From positions 1 through 5,195 of the forward strand of contig CAJWZG010000198.1 of NCBI GenBank assembly GCA_913049565.1: a stretch of DNA of 5,195 nt, in the 5' to 3' direction. The notes under the pieces are model-generated. The model made no database searches. It worked only from the letters and a program-made list of their open reading frames with translations, and had not been told where the DNA came from. Below, in pieces: positions 1 to 5,195 of this stretch; position 1 is the stretch's first letter, and every line of letters starts with the position of its first letter. The position numbers and the translations under genes were made by a program. The stretch comes from an uncultured Gammaproteobacteria bacterium. GTDB taxonomy: Bacteria; Pseudomonadota; Gammaproteobacteria; Pseudomonadales; Azotimanducaceae_A.

Positions 1-127
1 GGAAGGTGTTGTGGTGATGAGCCATGGCAGCACCTCGCCCAGAGGTTTTTTGCATGCGATTCTGCAGGGCAGAGCCTATGTGAGCGGACAGTTAACGCAG
101 GCTTGCAAGCAAGTATTGTTGGATTGA
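1..127 (+). CDS. plsX: Phosphate acyltransferase PlsX, C-terminal end (partial)
   Basis: Only the last 41 codons and the stop (TGA 125-127) are in the window; the frame begins at base 2. The residues read EGVVVMSHGSTSPRGFLHAI and continue for about 20 more. The hydrophobic strand followed by SHG and then a helix with HAI is the usual end of PlsX proteins. PlsX makes acyl-phosphate from acyl-ACP and inorganic phosphate at the membrane; PlsY then uses the acyl-phosphate to start phospholipid synthesis. Its position immediately before fabD supports the call, because plsX leads the fab cluster in most gammaproteobacteria. The start, the promoter and most of the protein lie outside the window. No fabH follows it. 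The call rests on a short C-terminal match plus context. Confidence 0.85.
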   Translation, partial: EGVVVMSHGSTSPRGFLHAILQGRAYVSGQLTQACKQVLLD

Positions 128-137
128 TTGATGTCCG

Positions 138-152
138 CTGCTCAACGAGCAG
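138..152 (+). repeat. Small inverted repeat in the plsX-fabD spacer
   Basis: CTGCTC (138-143) and GAGCAG (147-152) are perfect reverse complements around a 3-base AAC loop, with a possible G-T pair just outside. It lies between the plsX stop and the fabD start. The nearest T run (168-172) is 15 bases downstream of the stem, so this is not a convincing intrinsic terminator. Transcription probably continues from plsX into fabD. It may slow or stabilise the transcript, or be chance. Confidence 0.4.
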
Positions 153-189
153 TAGCGAGGGCGAAGATTTTTAGAAACGTAGGTGGATG

Positions 190-195
190 GGAGGG
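190..195 (+). promoter_or_regulatory. Ribosome binding site deciding the fabD start
   Basis: The purine run GGAGGG lies 3 to 4 bases before the ATG at 199. An in-frame ATG at 187 lies upstream but has only AGGTGG directly abutting it, with no usable spacing. The run, and the protein length that results, favour 199 as the start. Confidence 0.6.
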
Positions 196-198
196 TTC

Positions 199-1128
199 AT
201 GAGCAGTGGAATAACGATAGCGACTATTTTTCCGGGGCAAGGTGCTCAGACCGTTGGTATGTTGGGAGAGTTAGCTGGCGCGTACCCGTCGATAACTGAA
301 CGGTTTGCTGATGCGTCTGACGTGTTGGGTTTCGATCTCTGGGATATGACACAACAAGGCTCCGCCGATTTACTTGGCCAAACTGAAAATACTCAACCTG
401 CGTTATTAACGGCTAGTGTTGCTCTTTGGGATCTCTGGGCCGAAGCTTCTGCAAAAACTAGCGTCATGTCAGGACACAGCCTTGGCGAGTACTCCGCATT
501 GGTTTGCGCTGGCGCAATGAGTTTTCGCGATGGGGTCGCCCTTGTGCGTAAACGCGGCGAATTGATGCAGGCCGCTGTCCCTGGCGGTCAAGGCACGATG
601 GCGGCGGTGCTTGGGCTCGACGATGAGGCGATTGCCGAATGCTGCAATAACGTCGATGGTGAGGTAAGTGCTGCAAACTATAACGCACCAGGACAAGTGG
701 TCATCGCTGGTGAGACCGCCGCAGTGAATGCTGCGATAGACGCTTGCAAAGCTGCAGGTGCCAAGCGGGCTGTGCCTCTTGATGTGAGTGGGCCCTTTCA
801 CTCTAGCCTGATGCAAGCTGCTGCCGTTGACTTCTCTAATGCGCTCGATGACATAGACCTTGTCATGCCAAAGACTCCGGTTATTCAAAATGTGCATGGC
901 CGAGCAGCGTCGAGTGTCGACGAAATGCGGCTGCTGTTAGTAGAGCAACTTTACTCACCAGTGCGTTGGACAACCTGTGTGGAAGCAATGATAAACGCTG
1001 GTGTGGATCAATTCGTGGAATCAGGCCCCGGCAGCGTCTTAGCTGGACTCGTAAAACGAATTTCCCGCGCAACCCCGACAATTGGTTTGTCCAGCGCCGC
1101 AGGAATCGAAGCAGTAGCATCGCTGTAG
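199..1128 (+). CDS. fabD: Malonyl-CoA:ACP transacylase FabD
   Basis: FabD moves the malonyl group from malonyl-CoA to the phosphopantetheine thiol of AcpP in the cytoplasm, supplying the two-carbon donor for every elongation cycle. From the ATG at 199 the protein is 309 residues, the same as E. coli FabD. Visible motifs are FPGQGAQ near residues 11-17, the nucleophile elbow GHSLGE with the catalytic Ser at about 94, the malonate-binding Arg at about 119 in KRGELMQ, the catalytic His at about 201 in GPFHSSLM, and Gln at about 250 in EQLYSPVRW. The ferredoxin-like small domain falls between the Arg and His motifs. An in-frame ATG at 187 would add MGGF; it is less likely given the ribosome binding site. 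The stop is followed by an 18-base gap to fabG, so the two are almost certainly co-transcribed. No catalytic residue is missing. Confidence 0.97.
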   Translation: MSSGITIATIFPGQGAQTVGMLGELAGAYPSITERFADASDVLGFDLWDMTQQGSADLLGQTENTQPALLTASVALWDLWAEASAKTSVMSGHSLGEYSALVCAGAMSFRDGVALVRKRGELMQAAVPGGQGTMAAVLGLDDEAIAECCNNVDGEVSAANYNAPGQVVIAGETAAVNAAIDACKAAGAKRAVPLDVSGPFHSSLMQAAAVDFSNALDDIDLVMPKTPVIQNVHGRAASSVDEMRLLLVEQLYSPVRWTTCVEAMINAGVDQFVESGPGSVLAGLVKRISRATPTIGLSSAAGIEAVASL

Positions 1129-1133
1129 CAGAC

Positions 1134-1140
1134 AGAGGAG
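1134..1140 (+). promoter_or_regulatory. Strong ribosome binding site of fabG
   Basis: AGAGGAG sits 6 bases before the fabG ATG (1147), inside the 18-base fabD-fabG gap. It is the best Shine-Dalgarno match in the window and suggests fabG is translated more efficiently than its neighbour fabD. Confidence 0.8.
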
Positions 1141-1146
1141 ATAAAA

Positions 1147-1878
1147 ATGACGGAGCAAGTCACTGCGCTGGTAACAGGGGCAAGCCGCGGGATCGGTGCA
1201 GCAATTGCTGATCGGCTGACACGTGACGGTTATTTTGTTGTCGGTACTGCTACGACCGAGCACGGTGCCTTGGAAATAAGCAATCGGCTGGGGACTCGTG
1301 GCGCTGGTTTGGTACTAAATGTTGGCGATGCAGATTCCGTAGCGAATGCGCTCTCGCAAATTACTGAAATTACGGCGGCGCCTTTGGTGCTGGTTAACAA
1401 TGCAGGCATAACCAAAGACAACCTATTGATGCGGATGTCTGAAGCGGAATGGTCAGATGTTATTGATACCAATCTGTCGGGCGCCTTTCGTGTCACTAAG
1501 CCGATGCTGCGCAGCATGCTAAAAGCGCGGTGGGGACGCATCATCAATGTCGGTTCGGTGGTTGGACGACTCGGCAATCCCGGTCAGGGCAATTATGTTG
1601 CGAGTAAGGCCGGGTTGGAGGGCTTCACCCGTTCCTTAGCGATAGAGGTTGCATCGCGAGGTGTGACTGTGAATGCGGTGGCTCCTGGATTCATTGAGAC
1701 CGACATGACGCAGGCGCTTTCAGACGGCCAAACAACCACGATGCTAGATCGTATTCCCCTGGGGCGCATGGGTGCTGTGCAAGAGGTGGCGGCAACGGTG
1801 AGCTTTTTGTGTTCAGAGGATGCTGGCTACATTACAGGACAGACGCTACATGTTAACGGCGGTCTTCTTTTGGGCTAA
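1147..1878 (+). CDS. fabG: 3-oxoacyl-ACP reductase FabG
   Basis: FabG is the NADPH-dependent reductase that turns 3-ketoacyl-ACP into (R)-3-hydroxyacyl-ACP, the first reduction of each elongation cycle; it works as a cytoplasmic tetramer. At 243 residues it has the normal family length. It is a classical short-chain dehydrogenase/reductase: the cofactor motif TGASRGIG is at residues 10-17, NNAG at 84-87, Asn at about 109, catalytic Ser 137 in NVGSVVG, and Tyr 150 and Lys 154 in NYVASKAG. APGFIETDM (179-187) and the C-terminal ITGQTLHVNGG are typical of true FabG rather than other family members. The place between fabD and acpP settles the assignment. The start is fixed by the ribosome binding site at 1134-1140. 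The coding end takes part in an 8-base inverted repeat that runs past the stop. Confidence 0.97.
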   Translation: MTEQVTALVTGASRGIGAAIADRLTRDGYFVVGTATTEHGALEISNRLGTRGAGLVLNVGDADSVANALSQITEITAAPLVLVNNAGITKDNLLMRMSEAEWSDVIDTNLSGAFRVTKPMLRSMLKARWGRIINVGSVVGRLGNPGQGNYVASKAGLEGFTRSLAIEVASRGVTVNAVAPGFIETDMTQALSDGQTTTMLDRIPLGRMGAVQEVAATVSFLCSEDAGYITGQTLHVNGGLLLG

Positions 1879-1888
1879 TCAAGAAGAC
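1862..1888 (+). repeat. Inverted repeat spanning the fabG stop codon
   Basis: GTCTTCTT (1862-1869) is perfectly complementary to AAGAAGAC (1881-1888), with an 11-base loop that contains the fabG TAA stop (1876-1878). Two further pairs are possible below a one-base bulge. No T run follows, so it is not an intrinsic terminator. It could protect the 3' end of the fabD-fabG message or reduce read-through into acpP; that is inference. Confidence 0.5.
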
Positions 1889-2043
1889 GCGACGAATGAG
1901 CACATTACCATTGTAATAGCCCACAAAAGCTTGAAAACTAGCCCCAGATCTGCATGGGTCGATGAAATAAAAGATAAAGAAATCAATAAGATAATTGCTA
2001 ATGACTAGCGCGATTAGGTAGATGGAAAGCGGCGATAGTTTGC

Positions 2044-2072
2044 TTGAATTGGCTATACCGCATCTATAGAAT
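2044..2072 (+). promoter_or_regulatory. Sigma70-type promoter for acpP
   Basis: A -35 element TTGAAT (2044-2049, 4 of 6 with the TTGACA consensus) and a -10 element TAGAAT (2067-2072, 5 of 6 with TATAAT) are separated by exactly 17 bases. The expected transcription start is near 2079-2080, giving a leader of about 38 bases before the acpP ATG. A separate acpP promoter fits the need for AcpP in much larger amounts than the fab enzymes. The call is from pattern only. Confidence 0.65.
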
Positions 2073-2103
2073 TCCCATCGCTTCGCGCCCAACACTAACG
2101 AGT

Positions 2104-2108
2104 GAGGA
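2104..2108 (+). promoter_or_regulatory. Ribosome binding site of acpP
   Basis: GAGGA ends 9 bases before the acpP ATG at 2118. It supports this start, which also gives the normal N-terminus of the protein. Confidence 0.7.
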
Positions 2109-2117
2109 AAAAGCCGC

Positions 2118-2351
2118 ATGAGTAACATTGAAGAAAGAGTAAGGAAGCTGATCTGTGAACAGCTTGGGGTTAAGGAAGATGAGGTCCAAAGTGACGCTTC
2201 TTTTGTCGAAGACTTAGGGGCTGATTCGCTTGATACGGTGGAGTTAGTGATGGCTCTCGAGGAAGAGTTCGAAACAGAGATTCCCGATGAAGAAGCGGAG
2301 AAAATCACTACGGTCAAAGAAGCCATCGATTACATCCTCGCGCACCAATAG
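2118..2351 (+). CDS. acpP: Acyl carrier protein AcpP
   Basis: AcpP is the small acidic helical protein that carries growing acyl chains on a 4'-phosphopantetheine arm between the Fab enzymes, and also feeds PlsX, lipid A and cofactor synthesis. The 77-residue length is normal (E. coli encodes 78 with Met). The attachment site is Ser 37 (36 after Met removal) in [10 protein letters not shown], followed by the acidic recognition helix [10 protein letters not shown] and the conserved [12 protein letters not shown]. The N-terminus [12 protein letters not shown] is also almost the E. coli sequence. One small oddity is a Cys at position 13, where E. coli has Gly. The gene has its own predicted promoter upstream and an intrinsic terminator 63-88 bases after the stop, so it may be a self-contained unit inside the cluster. 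Confidence 0.98.
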   Translation: MSNIEERVRKLICEQLGVKEDEVQSDASFVEDLGADSLDTVELVMALEEEFETEIPDEEAEKITTVKEAIDYILAHQ

Positions 2352-2390
2352 CGTCCTGCAGGGGGAGTAATCTCTCTAGAACGTCGACAA

Positions 2391-2409
2391 CGACTCATTA
2401 CAGGAGTCG
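2391..2409 (+). repeat. Hairpin in the acpP 3' untranslated region
   Basis: CGACTC (2391-2396) pairs with GAGTCG (2404-2409) around a 7-base loop. It lies immediately before the acpP terminator stem. TCGAC at 2384-2388 could alternatively pair with GTCGA at 2406-2410, so two competing folds are possible. There is no T run of its own. Confidence 0.5.
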
Positions 2410-2413
2410 ATTT

Positions 2414-2439
2414 AAGGGGCATCAGAGCCCCTTTTTTTT
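2414..2439 (+). terminator. Intrinsic terminator after acpP
   Basis: AAGGGGC (2414-2420) and GCCCCTT (2427-2433) form a 7-pair stem with a 6-base loop ATCAGA, followed by eight consecutive T's (2432-2439). This is a textbook rho-independent terminator on the + strand, 63 bases after the acpP stop. It should end many acpP transcripts; some read-through is likely needed for fabF unless fabF has its own promoter. Confidence 0.92.
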
Positions 2440-2472
2440 GCCGGTTTATTGCAACTTGATGCTCCAACTTTC

Positions 2473-2488
2473 ATGCTTCAGCAAGCAT
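2473..2488 (+). repeat. Inverted repeat upstream of fabF
   Basis: ATGCTT (2473-2478) and AAGCAT (2483-2488) are perfect reverse complements with a CAGC loop. It sits between the acpP terminator and fabF, about 42 bases before the fabF start. No T run follows. It could be an mRNA hairpin in the fabF leader or an operator-like dyad. I could not find a convincing -35/-10 pair near it. Confidence 0.45.
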
Positions 2489-2529
2489 CGGACTAGGGTG
2501 CGGTATTCGCCAGACTTGGAAAATTGAAA

Positions 2530-3765
2530 ATGACCAAAAGAAGAGTAGTTGTCACTGGGATGGGAATGATCAGTCCGATTGGACACACCGTGGACGAGTC
2601 TTGGCAAGCCGCGATTGCAGGGCAAAGTGGCATAGGTCTGAACGGATCTTTTGACACGTCAGACTATTCTGTAAAAATTTGCGGTAGCGTTAAAAATTTC
2701 GACATTTCCGCTTATATGAATCCGAAAGAAGCGCGAAGAATTGACCCATTCATACAGCTCGGCATTGCTGCCGCCTCTCAGGCAATCTCTGATGCGGGCA
2801 TTGAATCTCATCCAGCGGATGCAGACCGAATTGGGGTCGCGATAGGCTCTGGTATTGGTGGTATTAACACCATCGAAAATACGCATGACACTCTCTTAAA
2901 GAGCGGTGCGAGAAGGGTTTCGCCATTTTTCGTGCCGGGCGTCGTCATCAACATGATCTCAGGCAATGTTTCTATCGAATATGGCTTCAAGGGCCCCAAC
3001 GTTGCTGTCGTGACGGCTTGTACTACCGGTACGCACAACATTGGATTTGGGGCTCGAATGATCCAGTACGGTGACGCAGATGTCATGGTGGTTGGGGGTT
3101 CTGAATCAGCCACTTCCCCAATCACTGTTGCAGGCTTCGCGTCAATGCGAGCGTTATCCAGCCGTAACGATGAACCAGAACTGGCCAGTCGACCATGGGA
3201 TGAAGGTCGAGATGGCTTTGTCTTAGGGGAAGGGGCGGGAGTACTAGTGTTAGAAGAGTACGAGCGTGCGAAGGCTCGCGGAGCACAAATTTATGCAGAG
3301 GTGCTGGGCTTTGGGATGAGCGCTGATGCGTTTCATATTACTGGGCCAGCTGAAAATGGTGAGGGTGGTGCCAGAGCCATGAGTAATGCGCTCAACGATG
3401 CGGGCTTAAACCCGGCTGATTTGGGGTACCTAAATGCCCATGGCACCTCCACACCGCTTGGTGATGTTGCCGAGACTGAAGGGGTTAAAACGATTTTCGG
3501 TGTCGACACCGATCTAATGATCAGCTCGACGAAGTCTATGATCGGTCACTTGCTAGGTGCGGCTGGTTCAGTGGAGGCAATTTTTACGATCAAAACACTG
3601 CAAGACCAAGTCATCGCGCCTACGATTAATCTGGACAAACCCGGAGAGGGGTGCGATCTAGACTATGTGCCGAATCAGGCGCGTGATGTTGATATTACTG
3701 CAGCAGCCAGCAATTCCTTCGGGTTCGGCGGAACCAACGGAACACTAGTATTCGGAAAAGTTTAG
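2530..3765 (+). CDS. fabF: 3-oxoacyl-ACP synthase II FabF
   Basis: FabF (KASII) condenses malonyl-ACP with a medium or long acyl-ACP, releasing CO2, and in gammaproteobacteria is the enzyme that carries out the temperature-sensitive elongation of palmitoleate to cis-vaccenate. From ATG 2530 it is 411 residues, close to the 413 of E. coli. The N-terminus MTKRRVVVTGMG is typical. The catalytic Cys is at about 164 in VVTACTTGTHNIG, His at about 304 in NAHGTSTPLGD, Lys at about 335 and His at about 340 in SSTKSMIGHLLGAAG, and the C-terminal gate loop NSFGFGGTNG carries Phe at about 399. A TTG two codons upstream (2524) is in frame but less likely. The ribosome binding site is weak (GGA at 2518-2520). 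Cys-His-His makes it a condensing enzyme of the FabF/FabB type, not FabH. The N-terminal sequence and acpP neighbour favour FabF over FabB. Confidence 0.96.
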   Translation: MTKRRVVVTGMGMISPIGHTVDESWQAAIAGQSGIGLNGSFDTSDYSVKICGSVKNFDISAYMNPKEARRIDPFIQLGIAAASQAISDAGIESHPADADRIGVAIGSGIGGINTIENTHDTLLKSGARRVSPFFVPGVVINMISGNVSIEYGFKGPNVAVVTACTTGTHNIGFGARMIQYGDADVMVVGGSESATSPITVAGFASMRALSSRNDEPELASRPWDEGRDGFVLGEGAGVLVLEEYERAKARGAQIYAEVLGFGMSADAFHITGPAENGEGGARAMSNALNDAGLNPADLGYLNAHGTSTPLGDVAETEGVKTIFGVDTDLMISSTKSMIGHLLGAAGSVEAIFTIKTLQDQVIAPTINLDKPGEGCDLDYVPNQARDVDITAAASNSFGFGGTNGTLVFGKV

Positions 3766-3783
3766 GGGGCCTTGAAAGAGCGT

Positions 3784-4791
3784 ATGGGAAGCGCAGTTAA
3801 AAGATATGCCGTCTGGCTAGTCGCCGCCCTGATTTTGCTGCTCAGCGCTCCTATTTATTACTCCTATCAAATCTGGCCCAACCAGGTTGTCGATCACTCC
3901 GAGGCGATATTGGATGTGCCACAAGGGGCTTCATTGAGGCAGGTATCAAGCGCACTAAAGCAACAAGGTCTGATCAAAAACGATGACCTTTTTCGTCTAC
4001 TTGCACGAAGCTCTGGTCTAGACACGCAGATTCGGGCTGGCGTCTATGAAATTCCCGGTAATCAGACTCCCAAACAATTGCTGACACGGCTTGCTCGAGG
4101 CCAAGTGCAGCAGCATGCGATTCGTTTGCCTGAAGGGGCAAACCTGCGTTCTGTTCTCGCTCTCCTAAAAGAAAACAGTGTTCTCGTTAGACAATCGCAA
4201 GGGCTTGATGAGTTATCGGACGAGTTGGATCTTCAATTGCCGTTCGTCGAAGGGGTATTTTTCCCTGACACTTATTTTTTCCCAAAAGGTGCCTCGGACC
4301 TAAGTGTGTTGCAGCGGGCGCACAATGTGATGATAGGACATTTGGAGCGGGCTTGGGCCTCACGTTCTGATGCCATTGCACTCAAATCGCCCGCGGAAGC
4401 CTTAGTGCTCGCTTCGATTATTGAAAAAGAAAGCGACGCCGAGGCGGACAGGCGGCAGATCAGCCAAGTATTTCATCTGCGGCTAAAGAAAAATATGAAG
4501 TTACAGACCGATCCCACCGTAATATTTGCGCTGGGCAAGAGCTTTGATGGAGACATTCGACGTTCCGATTTGCGCGTAGATTCGCCCTTTAACACCTATC
4601 GGTATCGAGGCCTGCCACCAACGCCGATCGCCTTGCCGTCCCTCGCGTCAATCGAAGCTGCATTGAATCCCGCGTCAGGCGACTACCTGTACTTCGTCGC
4701 TCGTGGTGATGGTAGCAGTCAGTTTTCACGTACGCTGAAAGAACATAATGCGGCGGTTCGACGATTCCAACTCTCTCGGGGAAATTCATGA
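3784..4791 (+). CDS. mltG: Endolytic peptidoglycan transglycosylase MltG (YceG family)
   Basis: MltG is an inner-membrane enzyme that cuts nascent glycan strands within the chain, leaving 1,6-anhydro-MurNAc ends, and is thought to set glycan length together with the synthases. From ATG 3784 it is 335 residues (E. coli 340). A basic N-terminus is followed by one membrane segment (about residues 8-27, rich in A, L, V, I), then a LysM-like part (about 45-110) and the catalytic YceG domain. Visible motifs are EGVFFPDTYFF, ASIIEKE with the catalytic Glu at about 214, LQTDPTVIFALG, NTYRYRGLPPTPIA and YLYFVARGDG. An in-frame TTG at 3772, with GGGGG only 2 bases before it, would add four residues; the ATG has GAG 3 bases before it. 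Neither site is ideal, so the start is uncertain by 12 bases. It follows fabF by 18 bases and overlaps tmk by 4. Confidence 0.93.
   Translation: MGSAVKRYAVWLVAALILLLSAPIYYSYQIWPNQVVDHSEAILDVPQGASLRQVSSALKQQGLIKNDDLFRLLARSSGLDTQIRAGVYEIPGNQTPKQLLTRLARGQVQQHAIRLPEGANLRSVLALLKENSVLVRQSQGLDELSDELDLQLPFVEGVFFPDTYFFPKGASDLSVLQRAHNVMIGHLERAWASRSDAIALKSPAEALVLASIIEKESDAEADRRQISQVFHLRLKKNMKLQTDPTVIFALGKSFDGDIRRSDLRVDSPFNTYRYRGLPPTPIALPSLASIEAALNPASGDYLYFVARGDGSSQFSRTLKEHNAAVRRFQLSRGNS
4778..4782 (+). promoter_or_regulatory. Ribosome binding site of tmk inside mltG
   Basis: GGGGA lies 5 bases before the tmk ATG (4788), within the last codons of mltG. Together with the ATGA overlap (mltG stop TGA 4789-4791) it supports this start and translational coupling. 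Confidence 0.6.
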
Positions 4792-5195
4792 GCGGACGCT
4801 TTATTACGCTAGAAGGATCTGAGGGTGCGGGAAAATCCACGAACGTAGACGCAGTCTGCGAGGTGTTGCAGCTTTCTGGTATCGACTTCATACGCACACG
4901 CGAACCGGGCGGGACACCGATGGCGGAGGCGCTGCGGCATGCTATGTTGCATAAATGGGATGAAGACGTAGACCCTCTTGCAGAACTGCTGTTAGTTTTT
5001 GCCGCCAGAGCACAGCACCTGACTAATGTCATACTTCCTGCCTTACAAACGGATAGATGGGTCGTCTGTGACCGCTTCACCGACGCAACATTCGCCTACC
5101 AGGGCTATGGCCGACAGCTGGATCTGCAGACACTGACTGCACTTGAAAGTTGGGTGCAAAAAGGGCTTCAACCCGACTTGACCTTGTATCTGGAT
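4788..5195 (+). CDS. tmk: Thymidylate kinase Tmk, N-terminal part (partial)
   Basis: Tmk phosphorylates dTMP to dTDP with ATP, an essential cytoplasmic step towards dTTP for replication. The first 136 codons are present and the frame is still open at the right edge; the family is usually about 205-215 residues, so roughly a third is missing. The P-loop GSEGAGKS is at residues 10-17, the dTMP-binding TREPGGT at 37-43, FAARAQHL near 71-78 and the DRF-type motif DRFTDATFAYQG at 95-106, ending at DLTLYLD. The LID region, which separates the type I and II enzymes, is not in the window. The ATG at 4788 overlaps the mltG stop as ATGA. In gammaproteobacteria mltG-tmk is commonly followed by holB; that lies outside this window. 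Confidence 0.96.
   Translation, partial: MSGRFITLEGSEGAGKSTNVDAVCEVLQLSGIDFIRTREPGGTPMAEALRHAMLHKWDEDVDPLAELLLVFAARAQHLTNVILPALQTDRWVVCDRFTDATFAYQGYGRQLDLQTLTALESWVQKGLQPDLTLYLD

Larger units (their letters stand above)
1879..2117 (+). other. Non-coding spacer between fabG and acpP
   Basis: This 239-base gap is the longest in the window. It contains the second arm of the fabG-end inverted repeat, a short ATTAC-CATT-GTAAT repeat (1904-1917), a very AT-rich block at 1961-2003 (9 G or C in 43 bases), the acpP promoter and the acpP ribosome binding site. Frames that remain open through it on either strand have no recognisable protein and look like by-products of base composition. I see no intrinsic terminator for fabG here. 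Confidence 0.7.

Noticed and set aside
101..110. A 10-base palindrome GCTTGCAAGC.
   Set aside because: It lies within plsX coding sequence and is short enough to occur by chance.
138..172. Hairpin plus T run after plsX as a possible terminator.
   Set aside because: The T run is five bases and begins 15 bases after the stem, so the geometry is wrong for an intrinsic terminator.
469..897. A 142-codon - strand frame inside fabD, with other long antisense frames in fabD, fabG and fabF.
   Set aside because: They lie fully opposite well-supported genes and show no family resemblance.
1904..1917. ATTAC-CATT-GTAAT repeat as a terminator or operator.
   Set aside because: The five-pair stem is mostly A-T, has no T run, and such repeats are common in AT-rich spacers.
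1931..1959. TTGAAA at 1931-1936 as the -35 of an upstream acpP promoter.
   Set aside because: The bases 16 to 18 positions downstream (around ATGGGT) do not resemble a -10 element.
1820..2008. A 62-codon + strand frame starting inside fabG and running into the spacer.
   Set aside because: It is out of frame with fabG, has no ribosome binding site and gives an unremarkable peptide.
1853..2326. A 157-codon open frame on the - strand opposite the fabG end, spacer and acpP, with a hydrophobic, membrane-like middle.
   Set aside because: Its hydrophobic part comes from the AT-rich spacer read backwards and its Ser-rich part is the antisense of acpP. It has no recognisable domain, and a clear promoter and acpP run the other way.

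Overview
The window is a stretch of bacterial core chromosome carrying a type II fatty-acid synthesis (fab) cluster, all on the + strand: plsX (3' end only) - fabD - fabG - acpP - fabF - mltG - tmk (5' part only). The order, and proteins close in motif and length to the Escherichia coli and Pseudomonas versions, point to a gammaproteobacterium. I cannot place it more narrowly from sequence alone. The layout resembles the Pseudomonas type (no fabH between plsX and fabD) more than the E. coli type (plsX-fabH-fabD), and it also lacks the pabC gene that often sits between fabF and mltG.

Region by region: 1-127 is the end of plsX. 128-198 is a short spacer with a small hairpin and a 23-codon reading frame that runs into the fabD start. 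199-1128 is fabD, followed 18 bases later by fabG (1147-1878) behind a strong ribosome binding site. 1879-2117 is the longest non-coding gap (239 bases). It is partly very AT-rich and holds a good sigma70-type promoter (TTGAAT-17-TAGAAT) just upstream of acpP (2118-2351). acpP is followed by a GC stem plus eight T's, a clear intrinsic terminator (2414-2439), so acpP can be made as its own short, abundant transcript. After a further 90-base spacer come fabF (2530-3765), mltG (3784-4791) and tmk (from 4788 off the right edge), closely packed, with an ATGA overlap between mltG and tmk.

How the genes work together: FabD loads malonate from malonyl-CoA onto the phosphopantetheine arm of AcpP. FabF condenses malonyl-ACP with acyl-ACP, and FabG reduces the resulting 3-ketoacyl-ACP with NADPH. 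PlsX diverts finished acyl-ACP into phospholipid synthesis as acyl-phosphate. MltG (septal and elongation peptidoglycan cleavage) and Tmk (dTMP to dTDP) are conserved neighbours of fab genes rather than members of the pathway; together the genes serve envelope growth and replication.

I see no mobile element, CRISPR array, tRNA or rRNA gene, and no sign of a new biological system. The points worth a second look are regulatory and architectural: the independent acpP unit, the structured acpP 3' UTR, the missing fabH and pabC, the uncertain source of fabF transcription, and the small upstream frame coupled to fabD.
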